Shown here: in pieces, positions 16,356-24,315 of the stretch
Layout of the letters: the number at the start of each line of letters is the position of its first letter
Numbering within the stretch: position 1 is the stretch's first letter
NCBI GenBank assembly: GCA_030447275.1
Contig: JAUJPF010000001.1
Coordinates: 1 to 64,000 of the forward strand
Direction of reading: 5' to 3'
Source: Solirubrobacteraceae bacterium
GTDB taxonomy: Bacteria > Actinomycetota > Thermoleophilia > Solirubrobacterales > Solirubrobacteraceae
Length of the DNA: 64,000 nucleotides
The notes under the pieces: generated by a model
What the model saw: the letters and a program-made list of their open reading frames with translations, nothing else
Told to the model about the DNA's origin: nothing
The model's database searches: none
Program-made: the position numbers and the translations under genes

Positions 16356-16982
16356 ATGAAGCTCTCCCGCACACCCACACCACTTCTGCGCCTGCGCAGC
16401 GACGAGCAGCTCGTCGCCGCGTTCCGCGCGGGCCACGACGACGCGTTCACCATCATCGCCGAGCGCTACCGCGAGCGGCTCGTCGCCTACGCGAGCCACA
16501 TGCTCCGCGCGCGCGGGCAGGCGGCGGTCGAGGACGTCGTGCAGGACGTCCTGATCCGCGCGTACCGCGCGCTGAGCGGCGACAGGCGGCCGATGGCGCT
16601 GCGCGCGTGGCTCTACCGCATCGCGCACAACCGCTGCCTCGACGAGATCCGCGCCGAGCGGCCGACGAGCGAGCTTCACGAGGCGATGGCGACGACGGAG
16701 GACCCGGCGGCGGCCGCGGGCCGGCGCGAGCGCCTGCGCGAGCTGGTGGGCGACATCCAGGCGCTCCCGCCGCAGCAGCGCTCGGCGCTCGTCATCCGCG
16801 AGCTGACCGGGCTGCCGTACGCCGAGCTGGCCGAGGCGCTCGACACCACCGTTCCCGCCGTCAAGTCGCTGCTGGTGCGCGCGCGCGTCAACCTCGCGGG
16901 CGCCGCGGAGGCGCGGGAGCCGCTCGCCGATCAGGCGGCGGAGAGCGCGCGGCGCACGAGCGTCGCGATCGCGTCCGCGTAG
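16356..16982 (+). CDS. ECF-type RNA polymerase sigma factor
   Basis: 208 residues with sigma region 2 (DEQLVAAFRAGHDDAFTIIA; VEDVVQDVLIRAYRAL; LRAWLYRIAHNRCLDEIR) and region 4 (LPPQQRSALVIRELTGLPYA; ELAEALDTTVPAVKSLLVRA with the recognition helix). Length and spacing are those of an extracytoplasmic-function sigma factor. No anti-sigma gene follows; instead the TetR gene on the opposite strand overlaps its 3' end by 52 bp. The extra 25 residues after region 4 (EAREPLADQAAESARRTS) may be partly an artefact of that overlap. Regulon unknown. Confidence 0.88.
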   Translation: MKLSRTPTPLLRLRSDEQLVAAFRAGHDDAFTIIAERYRERLVAYASHMLRARGQAAVEDVVQDVLIRAYRALSGDRRPMALRAWLYRIAHNRCLDEIRAERPTSELHEAMATTEDPAAAAGRRERLRELVGDIQALPPQQRSALVIRELTGLPYAELAEALDTTVPAVKSLLVRARVNLAGAAEAREPLADQAAESARRTSVAIASA

Positions 16983-17512
16983 CGGTTCTCGCCGAACAGC
17001 ACGCGCGCCTTCATCGTCCGGTCGAGCAGGTCGCGGAGGATGTACGCCGTGGTCTCGGCGTCGAGCATCGGCTCGATCTCGCCGCGCTCCTGGTGGCGGC
17101 GGATGAACGCCTCGAGCTGCACCCGCCACGGCCCGGTGAGCATCAGCCACTCCGCGAACTCCTCGGCCAGCTCGTAGCCGCGGTTGGCGATCGGCAGCAC
17201 GTCGGAGAAGCTCTCGGCCGCCTCCTGCACCGCGTCCTGGAGCGCGGCGAGCGCCGGCTCGAGCGGCAGGTCGGCGGCGACGACGCGCGCCGTCGCGGCG
17301 CCGAGCGCCTGGCTCAGCTCGAGCGCGAGCGCCCCCGGCAGCGCCTCCTTCGACGGGAAGTACAGATAGAACGTTCCCTGCGCGACATTGGCACGGCTCG
17401 CGATGCTCGAGACGGTCGTGCGCTCGTAGCCGTTCTGGGCGAGCACCTCCCGCGCCGCAGCGAGCAATTGCTCCCTGCGTCCGGCTGTGGCCTCGGCGTG
17501 CTCGGTCGACAT
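16931..17512 (-). CDS. TetR/AcrR family transcriptional regulator
   Basis: 193 residues with the typical N-terminal helix-turn-helix (LLAAAREVLAQNGYERTTVS; SIASRANVAQGTFYLYFPSK) and a ligand-binding helical C-terminal half. The start at 17512 (MSTEHAEA) fits the family and has TACGGT ending 7 nt upstream (17525-17520), a leaderless arrangement. It is divergent from the sigma factor gene at 17572 across 59 bp that carry three GTGCAT repeats, so it may control itself and that sigma factor. Confidence 0.9.
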   Translation of the reverse strand: MSTEHAEATAGRREQLLAAAREVLAQNGYERTTVSSIASRANVAQGTFYLYFPSKEALPGALALELSQALGAATARVVAADLPLEPALAALQDAVQEAAESFSDVLPIANRGYELAEEFAEWLMLTGPWRVQLEAFIRRHQERGEIEPMLDAETTAYILRDLLDRTMKARVLFGENRYADAIATLVRRALSAA

Positions 17513-17534
17513 GTCGTCAACCGTACATCGCCGC

Positions 17535-17575
17535 GTGCATGGATCGCTAGTGCATCGGTAAACACAGGTGCATGG
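17535..17575 (+). repeat. three GTGCAT direct repeats in a divergent promoter region
   Basis: GTGCATGG at 17535-17542, GTGCAT at 17550-17555 and GTGCATGG at 17568-17575 lie between the TetR start and the sigma factor start; the last copy contains the sigma ATG. A GGTAAACA element (17557-17564) ends 7 nt before that ATG. The repeats may be a binding site for the TetR protein. Confidence 0.4.
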
Positions 17576-18624
17576 CCGTTGACTACCAGGCACGCCTCGA
17601 TGCCCTGCTCGAACGCGGCGAGGAGAGCGGCTGCGTCAACCTCTCGGAGCTCTCGACGATCGTCACGCAGCTCGAGCTCGACGACGACGATCTCGGCGAT
17701 CTCCACAGCCGCCTCGACCAGCTGAGCGTCGACGTGACCGACGACTGCGGCCGCGCCAACGTCGCGACGACGACCTACCAGCCGCACGACCTGTCGACGT
17801 CCACGACGGACGCGCTCCAGCTCTTCCTCAACGAGCTGGGCCGATACCCGCTGCTCACCGCGGCCGACGAGATCGACATCGCCAAGCGCATCGAGCGCGG
17901 CGACCTGGCGGCGAAGGAGCGCATGATCCTCTCGAACCTGCGCCTCGTCGTCTCGATCGCCAAGAAGTACCAGGGCGCCGACCTGCCGCTGCTCGACCTG
18001 ATCCAGGAGGGCATCTTCGGGCTCGTGCGCGCGGCCGAGAAGTTCGACTGGCGCAAGGGCTACAAGTTCTCGACGTACGCGACGTTCTGGATCCGCCAGG
18101 CCATCCAGCGCGGGATCGAGACGAAGGCGCGGACGATCCGCATCCCGATCCACGTCGGTCAGCGCGAGCGCAAGATCGCCAAGGCCGAGCGCGACCTCAC
18201 GACCCGGCTCGGGCGTGCGCCGAACGACGACGAGATCGCCCAGGCCGCCGAGATCACCCCCGAGCACGTGCGCGAGGCGCGCGAGGCGGCGCGGACGATC
18301 ACCTCGCTCGACCGCCCGGTCGGCGAGGAGGGCGAAACCGCGTTCGGCGACCTGCTGCCGTCGAACGAGCCGCTCCCCGAGGAGGAGGTCCACATCGCGC
18401 TGCGCGAGGAGGCGCTGCGGCGCGCGCTCGCGCGGCTGCCCGACGTCGAGCAGCAGGTCGTCAAGCTCCGCTACGGGATCAACGGGGGCGGCGGCCCGAC
18501 GCCGCTGCGCGAGACGGCCGAGCGCGTCGGGATGACGCCCGCCGAGGTGCGCAAGGTCGAGCACGCCGCGCTCGAGCGGCTGTCGATGGAACGGGAGCTC
18601 GAAGCTCTGCGCGAGGCGGCGTAA
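17572..18624 (+). CDS. RpoD/group-2-like sigma-70 factor
   Basis: 350 residues. After an acidic N-terminal stretch it has region 1.2 ([20 protein letters not shown]), region 2 ([60 protein letters not shown]), region 3 ([20 protein letters not shown]) and region 4 ([40 protein letters not shown]). The long region 1.1 of a primary sigma factor is absent, so it is probably a group 2 (SigB/HrdB-like alternative) factor. Region 4.2 carries a Gly-rich insertion. It follows a TetR gene and an ECF sigma gene, forming a small transcription-control block. Confidence 0.9.
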   Translation: MAVDYQARLDALLERGEESGCVNLSELSTIVTQLELDDDDLGDLHSRLDQLSVDVTDDCGRANVATTTYQPHDLSTSTTDALQLFLNELGRYPLLTAADEIDIAKRIERGDLAAKERMILSNLRLVVSIAKKYQGADLPLLDLIQEGIFGLVRAAEKFDWRKGYKFSTYATFWIRQAIQRGIETKARTIRIPIHVGQRERKIAKAERDLTTRLGRAPNDDEIAQAAEITPEHVREAREAARTITSLDRPVGEEGETAFGDLLPSNEPLPEEEVHIALREEALRRALARLPDVEQQVVKLRYGINGGGGPTPLRETAERVGMTPAEVRKVEHAALERLSMERELEALREAA

Positions 18625-18652
18625 GCCGATCCGCCGCTCCCGCGCGCTGGTT

Positions 18653-20770
18653 GTGACCGCCGGCGCGCTCGCCGCGCTGACGGCATCCGCGGGCGCACCC
18701 GCACAGGCAGCGGCCCCCTACCACGGCGACGAGCTCGTCGTGCGCTTCCGCGCGGCGGCCGACGCCGAGGAGCGCAGCCGCGTGCGTGCCCGCGTGGGCG
18801 CGAGCGTCGAGCGCGCGGTGCCGCGCCGCCGGGGCTTCCAGCTCGTCGACCTTCCGCGTGGCACGTCGGTGCGCGAGGCCCAGGCGGCGTTCGAGCGCGC
18901 GCCGGAGGTGCTCTACGCCGAGCCGAACTTCCGCGTGGTGCCGGACTCCGTCCCGAACGACCCGATGTTCGGGGATCAGTGGGACATGGAGCGGATGGAC
19001 GTGCCCGAAGCGTGGGACGTGACGACGGGCAGCCGTGACGTCGTCGTGGCGGTCCTCGACTCCGGCGTCGCGATAGGCCATCCAGACATCCGGGACAACC
19101 TGTGGACCAACGACGGCGAGACCGGCTCGGGCCGCGAGACGAACCGCCTCGACGACGACGGCAACGGCTACGTCGACGACTGGCGGGGCTGGGACTTCGA
19201 CGGCTACGGCCCGCCCGACGAGAACGACCCGGACGACTTCAATGGCCACGGGACGCACGCCGCGGGCGTCGTCGGCGCGGTCGGCGACAACAGCATCGGG
19301 ATCAGCGGCGTCAGCCGGCGGGTGCGGATCATGCCGCTCGCGACGTGGAGCGCGGGCTCGTTCGGCGTCGCCGAAGCGGTGACGTACGCCGCGCGCGAAG
19401 GGGTCCGCGTCGCGAACGGCAGCTTCGGGATTCCGTACGCGAAGGTGATCGAGGACGCGCTCGCGGCCGCGCCGGACCTCCTGCTGTCGGTCTCGGCCGG
19501 CAACCAGGCCTGGGACGTCGAGCAGCACAAGGAGGGGCGCTACCCGTGCGTCTCGACGCTGCCGAACGTCATCTGCGTCGCCGCCACCGACCACGCCGAC
19601 GACCTCGCCGGGTTCTCGAACTGGGGGTCGGAGTCGGTCGACCTGGGCGCGCCCGGCGTCGCGGTCAGGACGCTCGGGCTGCCGCGACGCAACCTGCTCT
19701 ACGACGAGTTCGAAGGCCCGCTCGACGGCCGCTGGGCGCGCGGTGGCGCGGGCTCGGCGTGGGACCGCACGGCCGCCGATCCCGACTGGCCGGCGCCGTG
19801 GAGCGGATGGCTGCACGACTCGCCCGGCGGGCCGTACGCGCCGAACTCCGACACGTGGATCGGCAACGCGACCCCCTTCGACCTGACCGGCCACAGCGGG
19901 TGTCTCCTGTCGTACACCGTCGGCCACGAGCTCGGGGCCGGGGATCAGTTCCTCGTCGAGGCCTCCGACGACGGCGCGACGTGGAGCACGCTCGAGACGG
20001 GCTCCGGCGTCGACGAGTGGCGCTTCGGGCGCCTTCAGCTCGGGGCCTTCGAAGGGCAGCCCGGGCTGCGCTTCCGCGTGCGGCTGTTCACCGACGGCGC
20101 CGGGCAGGGGCGCGGCGTGCGCCTCGACGACGTGCAGCTGTGGTGCCGCTCCGCGCCGTTCCGCGGCGACGAGTACGTGTCGGTCGACGGCACGTCGTTC
20201 GCGGCGCCGCACGTGGCCGGCACCGCCGCGCTGCTGCTCGCGCACCGCCCCTGGCTGAGCCGCGACGCGCTGCGCGCGGCGATCCTCGAGAACGTCGAGC
20301 CGCTGCCGTCGCTGGCCGGGAGGACGGTGACCGGCGGGCGGCTGAACGCGCGCTGGGCGCTCACGGGCCCGCCGCCGCCTTCCGAGGAGGCGGCGTCGAC
20401 GCAGCAGCCGGGTGGGGAGGAGGCGATCGTGACGGAGGTCCCGCCGACGCTGCCCGACCGGCGGGCGCCGGCGTGCTCGGTGCGCGTGCGGCCGGCGCGG
20501 CCCGGGACGGTTCGCCTGGCGGTGCGCTGCGACGAGGGCGCGCGCCTGCGGGCGCGCGTGTCGTTGCGCCGGGGCGCGCGGCCGGTCATGGGCTCCGCGA
20601 GCGGCACGCTGCGCTCGTCCGGGACGCGGTCGCTGCGCGTGCGGCTCGCGCCGCGGTGGCAGCGGCGGCTGCGCTCTTCGGGCGTGCTGCGCGCCGCGGT
20701 GCGCGTGCGGGCGACCGACGCGGCTCGGAACGCGCGGACCGTGGTGCGGCGGGTCACGCTGCGGCGCTAG
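18653..20770 (+). CDS. secreted subtilisin-like serine protease (S8) with inserted domain
   Basis: About 705 residues. Inhibitor-I9-like prodomain (about 25-100, ELVVRFRAAADAEERSRVRA), then catalytic Asp in VVVAVLDSGVAIGHPDI, His in FNGHGTHAAGVVGAVG, the oxyanion region LLLSVSAGNQAWD and catalytic Ser in VDGTSFAAPHVAGTAAL. About 160 residues resembling a beta-sandwich/CBM module (LLYDEFEGPLDGRW to RLDDVQLWC) sit between the Asn and Ser motifs. The basic C-terminal region (CSVRVRPARPGTVRLAVRCD and on) looks like an Ig-like wall domain. The GTG at 18653 gives a signal peptide without a basic n-region; basic residues ([11 protein letters not shown]) lie just upstream in frame without ATG/GTG/TTG, so the true start may be non-standard. 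Confidence 0.88.
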   Translation: MTAGALAALTASAGAPAQAAAPYHGDELVVRFRAAADAEERSRVRARVGASVERAVPRRRGFQLVDLPRGTSVREAQAAFERAPEVLYAEPNFRVVPDSVPNDPMFGDQWDMERMDVPEAWDVTTGSRDVVVAVLDSGVAIGHPDIRDNLWTNDGETGSGRETNRLDDDGNGYVDDWRGWDFDGYGPPDENDPDDFNGHGTHAAGVVGAVGDNSIGISGVSRRVRIMPLATWSAGSFGVAEAVTYAAREGVRVANGSFGIPYAKVIEDALAAAPDLLLSVSAGNQAWDVEQHKEGRYPCVSTLPNVICVAATDHADDLAGFSNWGSESVDLGAPGVAVRTLGLPRRNLLYDEFEGPLDGRWARGGAGSAWDRTAADPDWPAPWSGWLHDSPGGPYAPNSDTWIGNATPFDLTGHSGCLLSYTVGHELGAGDQFLVEASDDGATWSTLETGSGVDEWRFGRLQLGAFEGQPGLRFRVRLFTDGAGQGRGVRLDDVQLWCRSAPFRGDEYVSVDGTSFAAPHVAGTAALLLAHRPWLSRDALRAAILENVEPLPSLAGRTVTGGRLNARWALTGPPPPSEEAASTQQPGGEEAIVTEVPPTLPDRRAPACSVRVRPARPGTVRLAVRCDEGARLRARVSLRRGARPVMGSASGTLRSSGTRSLRVRLAPRWQRRLRSSGVLRAAVRVRATDAARNARTVVRRVTLRR

Positions 20771-20796
20771 GGGGCGAGACCGGCCGGTCGGCCTCC

Positions 20797-20802
20797 TACT
20801 GT
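20797..20802 (+). promoter_or_regulatory. TACTGT leaderless -10 of recQ
   Basis: TACTGT ends 6 nt before the ATG at 20809, the position expected for a transcript starting at or next to the start codon. No Shine-Dalgarno is present. Confidence 0.5.
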
Positions 20803-20808
20803 GGAGCG

Positions 20809-22887
20809 ATGGCCGCTCAACCCGACACCGCGCAGGCCCTGGACGCGGAGGCGCTCGCGCTCCTGCGCCGGCTCGCCGGGCCGGAGGCGACGTTCCGCGC
20901 GCACCAGCTCGAGGCGGTCCGCGACCTCGTCGAGGAGCGCCGCCGCGTGCTGTGCGTCCAGCGCACGGGGTGGGGGAAGAGCGCCGTGTACTTCCTCGCC
21001 ACCGCGCTGCTGCGCGCCCGCGGGTCGGGGCCGACGGTGCTGGTCAGCCCGCTGCTGGCGCTGATGCGCAACCAGATCGCCGCGGCCGAGCGGCTCGGCG
21101 TGCGGGCGGTGACGGTCAACTCGACCAACCGCGAGGAGTGGGCGGCGGTGCGCGACCGGCTCGAGCGCGACGAGGTCGACCTGCTGCTCATCAGCCCCGA
21201 GCGGCTGAACAACCCGCAGTTCCGCGAGGCGATGCTGCCGCTCTTCGTCGAGCGCGTCGGGCTGCTGGTGATCGACGAGGCGCACTGCGTGTCCGACTGG
21301 GGGCACGACTTCCGGCCCGACTACCGGCGGATCCGCGACGTGCTCGCGCGGCTGGCGAGCGACGTCGCCGTCCTGTGCACGACGGCGACCGCGAACGACC
21401 GCGTCGTCGCCGACGTCTCCGACCAGCTGCGGCTCGGCGCCGCGACCGACCAGCTCAAGGTCTACCGCGGTGCGCTCGCGCGGCGCAGCCTGCGGCTCGA
21501 GGTGTGCGTCCTGCCCGAGCCGGCGGCGCGGCTCGCGTGGCTGGCCGCGTGGCTGCCGCGGCTGCCGGGCTCGGGGATCGTCTACTGCCTGACCAAGCGC
21601 GACACGGAGACCGTCGCCGAGTGGCTCGAGGCGCAGCGGATCAGCGCGCTCAGCTACTCGGGCGAGGTGGCCGACGAGGAGCGCGTCGAGGCCGAGCGGC
21701 GGCTGCTCGCCAACGAGGTGAAGGCCGTGGTGGCCACGTCGGCTTTGGGGATGGGCTACGACAAGCCCGACCTCGGGTTCGTCGTCCACTACCAGGCGCC
21801 GTCGTCGGCGATCGCCTACTACCAGCAGGTGGGGCGCGCGGGGCGCGGGGTCGACGAGGCGCACGCCGTGCTGCTGCGCGGGGCCGAGGACCGCCGCATC
21901 CAGGACTTCTTCATCGAGACGGCGTTCCCGCCGCGCGTGCTCGTCGAGCGGGTGCTCGCGCTGCTGCCGGCGACGCTCGCGGGGCTCCAGGCCGAGGTGA
22001 ACCTCGGCCGCGGGCGGATCGAGGCGCTGTTGAAGGTGCTCGACGTCGAGGGCGCGGTCGTCCGCGACGGGTCGACGTGGCACCCGACCGGGGCGGAGTG
22101 GGCCTACGACGAGGAGCGCTACGCCGAGGTGACCGCGCTGCGGCGCGCCGAGCAGCAGGCGATGCTCGAGTACGGCTCCGACGGGCGCTGCCTGATGGTC
22201 AAGCTGCTCGGCGAGCTCGACGATCCGGCGGCGGAGCCGTGCGGACAGTGCGCGGTGTGCGCCGGGCCGCGCTTCGCCGAGGCGGTCGACCCCGACCTCG
22301 TCCAGCACGCGCGGCGGCTGCTGCGCTCGAAGCCCGCGGTCGTGTCGGTGCGCCGCCAGACGCCGAAGACCGCCGACCGGCCCGGCAAGCGGATCCCGTC
22401 CGAGCTCCAGCTCGAGGAGGGCCGCGCCGTCACCCGCGCCGGCGACGGCGCGTGGGACGCGCTCATCGACGAGGGCCGGCGCGCCGGCCGCTTCGACGAC
22501 CGGCTCGTGCGCGCGTGCGCCGAGGCGGTGCGCCGCTGGTCGCCGCGGCCGGCGCCGCAGTGGGTGACGGCGGTCCCGTCGCTGCGCACTGGCGACCTCG
22601 TCCCCGACCTCGCACGCAGGGTCGCCACGGAGCTGGAACTGCCCTACGTGCCGACGCTCGACCGAACCGGCTCGGGCCCGCCGCAGCGCGAGATGGCCAA
22701 CTCCGCCCAGCAGGTGGCGAACGTCCGCGGCGAGTTCACGGTGTCCGGCCCGCCGCCGCCCGAGCCGGGCCTGCTCGTCGACGACGTCCGCGCCTCCGGT
22801 TGGACGCTCGCGACGGTCGGAGCACAGCTCCGCCAACGAGGAGCGGGCCCGCTCCACCCTCTGGTGCTGGCGCTCGCCGGCGCCTGA
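20809..22887 (+). CDS. recQ: RecQ-family ATP-dependent DNA helicase fused to a phosphoribosyltransferase-like domain
   Basis: 692 residues. SF2 motifs: CVQRTGWGKSAVYFLATALL (Walker A, about 45-65), VIDEAHCVSDWGHDFRPDYR (DEAH and RecQ aromatic loop), LCTTATANDRV, IVYCLTKRDTE, VVATSALGMGYDKPDL and YYQQVGRAGRG. The Cys cluster (GRCLMVKLL, PCGQCAVCAG) is the RecQ zinc site. The C-terminal 170 residues replace HRDC with a PRTase fold containing the PRPP-loop-like PGLLVDDVRASGWTLATVG. It unwinds DNA 3' to 5' in repair; the role of the PRTase part is unknown. This fusion occurs in other actinobacteria. Confidence 0.92.
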   Translation: MAAQPDTAQALDAEALALLRRLAGPEATFRAHQLEAVRDLVEERRRVLCVQRTGWGKSAVYFLATALLRARGSGPTVLVSPLLALMRNQIAAAERLGVRAVTVNSTNREEWAAVRDRLERDEVDLLLISPERLNNPQFREAMLPLFVERVGLLVIDEAHCVSDWGHDFRPDYRRIRDVLARLASDVAVLCTTATANDRVVADVSDQLRLGAATDQLKVYRGALARRSLRLEVCVLPEPAARLAWLAAWLPRLPGSGIVYCLTKRDTETVAEWLEAQRISALSYSGEVADEERVEAERRLLANEVKAVVATSALGMGYDKPDLGFVVHYQAPSSAIAYYQQVGRAGRGVDEAHAVLLRGAEDRRIQDFFIETAFPPRVLVERVLALLPATLAGLQAEVNLGRGRIEALLKVLDVEGAVVRDGSTWHPTGAEWAYDEERYAEVTALRRAEQQAMLEYGSDGRCLMVKLLGELDDPAAEPCGQCAVCAGPRFAEAVDPDLVQHARRLLRSKPAVVSVRRQTPKTADRPGKRIPSELQLEEGRAVTRAGDGAWDALIDEGRRAGRFDDRLVRACAEAVRRWSPRPAPQWVTAVPSLRTGDLVPDLARRVATELELPYVPTLDRTGSGPPQREMANSAQQVANVRGEFTVSGPPPPEPGLLVDDVRASGWTLATVGAQLRQRGAGPLHPLVLALAGA

Positions 22888-22914
22888 GCAGCCCGGCCCG
22901 CCGGCCGCCGCGGC

Positions 22915-22920
22915 TACGCT
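22915..22920 (+). promoter_or_regulatory. TACGCT leaderless -10 of the DUF72 operon
   Basis: TACGCT ends 7 nt before the GTG at 22928 and supports that start codon; it drives a three-gene run to 25683. Confidence 0.5.
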
Positions 22921-22927
22921 GCGGCGC

Positions 22928-23647
22928 GTGGACCTCCGCCTCGGCCTGTGCGGGTTCACGATGGGCGCCGGGGCGTACTTCGAGGAGTTCCGCGTCGTCG
23001 AGGTGCAGCAGACGTTCTACGAGCCGCCGCGCGACGCCACGCTCGTCCGCTGGCGCCGCCAGGCGCCGCTGCGCTTCGAGTTCACGCTGAAGACGTGGCA
23101 GCTCGTGACCCACGAGGCCTCGAGCCCCACGTACCGGCGGCTGCGCCGGCCGCTGAGCGCCACCGAGCGCGCTGCGGCCGGGTCGTTCCGGGCGACGCCG
23201 GTGGTGCTCGGGGCGTGGGCGCGGACGCTCGAGTGCGCGCGGCTCCTGCGGGCGACGGCGATCCTGCTCCAGTGCCCGCGGGGCTTCCGCCCGACCGACG
23301 AGAACGTCGAGCGGCTGCGCGCGTTCTGCAGGACCGTCGAGCGCCCGGACGGCGTGCGCCTGCTGTGGGAGCCGCGCGGGGAGTGGCCGCCGGAGCTCGT
23401 GCGCGCGCTGTGCGAGGAGCTCGGGCTCGTCCACGCCGTCGACCCGTTCGTCGCCGAGACGCAGACGCCGGCCGACCCGTACTTCAGGCTGCACGGCGTC
23501 ACCGGCGCGCGCCACGTGTACTCCGACGCCGAGCTCGAGCGGCTGCGAGGGATGCTGCCGCCGACCGAGAACCCCGCCTACGTGCTCTTCAACACCATCC
23601 CGCGGGTCGGCGACGTCCGCCGCTTCCGGGCGCTGCTCGACCGATGA
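22928..23647 (+). CDS. DUF72 family protein (YecE-like)
   Basis: 239 residues of the DUF72/YecE TIM-barrel family: LRLGLCGFTMGAGAYFEEFR at the N terminus, VVEVQQTFYEPPRDATLVRW, FEFTLKTWQLVTH, AILLQCPRGFRPTDENVERL, VRLLWEPRGEWP and FRLHGVTGARH. Biochemical role unknown; iron-sulfur or nucleic-acid links have been suggested for relatives. It overlaps the next gene by ATGA (23644-23647) and is first in an operon with a nuclease-like protein and an RNase II-type enzyme, so a nucleic-acid role is plausible. Confidence 0.88.
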   Translation: MDLRLGLCGFTMGAGAYFEEFRVVEVQQTFYEPPRDATLVRWRRQAPLRFEFTLKTWQLVTHEASSPTYRRLRRPLSATERAAAGSFRATPVVLGAWARTLECARLLRATAILLQCPRGFRPTDENVERLRAFCRTVERPDGVRLLWEPRGEWPPELVRALCEELGLVHAVDPFVAETQTPADPYFRLHGVTGARHVYSDAELERLRGMLPPTENPAYVLFNTIPRVGDVRRFRALLDR

Positions 23648-24315
23648 GCGGCATCGGCGTCCTGCGCGAGGGGCCGCTGCACGCGGCGGTCAAGGAGCTG
23701 CTCGCGCGGCCGGGCGACCGGACGGAGGTCCCGGTCGGGCGCTTCGTGATCGACCTCGTACGCGCCGACGGCGAGCTGGTCGAGGTCCAGACCGGCGGGT
23801 TCGGGCCGCTCGGGCCGAAGCTCGACGCGCTGCTCGACGACCACCGCGTCCGCATCGTGCATCCCCTCGCCGCGGAGCGGCGGATCGTGCGCGTCGACGA
23901 GCGCGGCGAGGTCGTCGCCGTCCGGCGCTCGCCCACGCGGGAGTCGGCGCTGAGGATCTTCGACCGGCTCGTCACGTTCCCGTCGCTGCTTGCCCACCCG
24001 AACCTCGTGCTCGAGCTGCTGCTGTGCCGCGAGGACCACGTCCGCGCCCCCGAGCCCCGGCGCGGACGCCGCTTCCTCCGCGACCCCGGGGAGCGGCGGC
24101 TGCGCGGGGTGCTCGACCGCACCGAGCTGCGCGAGCCCCGCGACGCCCTCGCCCTCCTCGCGCTCCCCGACGGCGCCTTCACGAACCGCGACGTCGCGGC
24201 CTCGGCCGGGTGCGACCTCAAGCTGGCGCAGCGCGCGACGTACTGTCTGCGGCTGATGGACCTCCTCCAGCCCGCCGGCATGCGCGGTCGCGCGCCGCTC
24301 TTCACCGTCGCGTAG
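23644..24315 (+). CDS. PD-(D/E)xK nuclease-like conserved protein
   Basis: 223 residues. The N-terminal part HAAVKELLARPGDRTEVPVG, FVIDLVRADGELVEVQTGGF and LGPKLDALLDDHRVRIVHPL looks like a restriction-endonuclease core (D...ExQ...K), as in the DUF8091-type family. The C-terminal part (LALLALPDGAFTNRDVAASA; QRATYCLRLMDLLQPAG) looks like a winged helix. The catalytic reading D-x(8)-E-x-Q is by eye. It is translationally coupled to the DUF72 gene (ATGA) and directly abuts the RNase gene (24316). Confidence 0.7.
   Translation: MSGIGVLREGPLHAAVKELLARPGDRTEVPVGRFVIDLVRADGELVEVQTGGFGPLGPKLDALLDDHRVRIVHPLAAERRIVRVDERGEVVAVRRSPTRESALRIFDRLVTFPSLLAHPNLVLELLLCREDHVRAPEPRRGRRFLRDPGERRLRGVLDRTELREPRDALALLALPDGAFTNRDVAASAGCDLKLAQRATYCLRLMDLLQPAGMRGRAPLFTVA

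Noticed and set aside
16931..17064. Reverse frame at the end of the ECF sigma gene as an anti-sigma factor
   Set aside because: The reverse frame is the C terminus of a clear TetR regulator, not a zinc-binding or membrane anti-sigma factor.
17572..18624. Primary sigma factor RpoD
   Set aside because: It lacks the long N-terminal region 1.1 and lies beside a TetR repressor; a group 2 factor is more likely.
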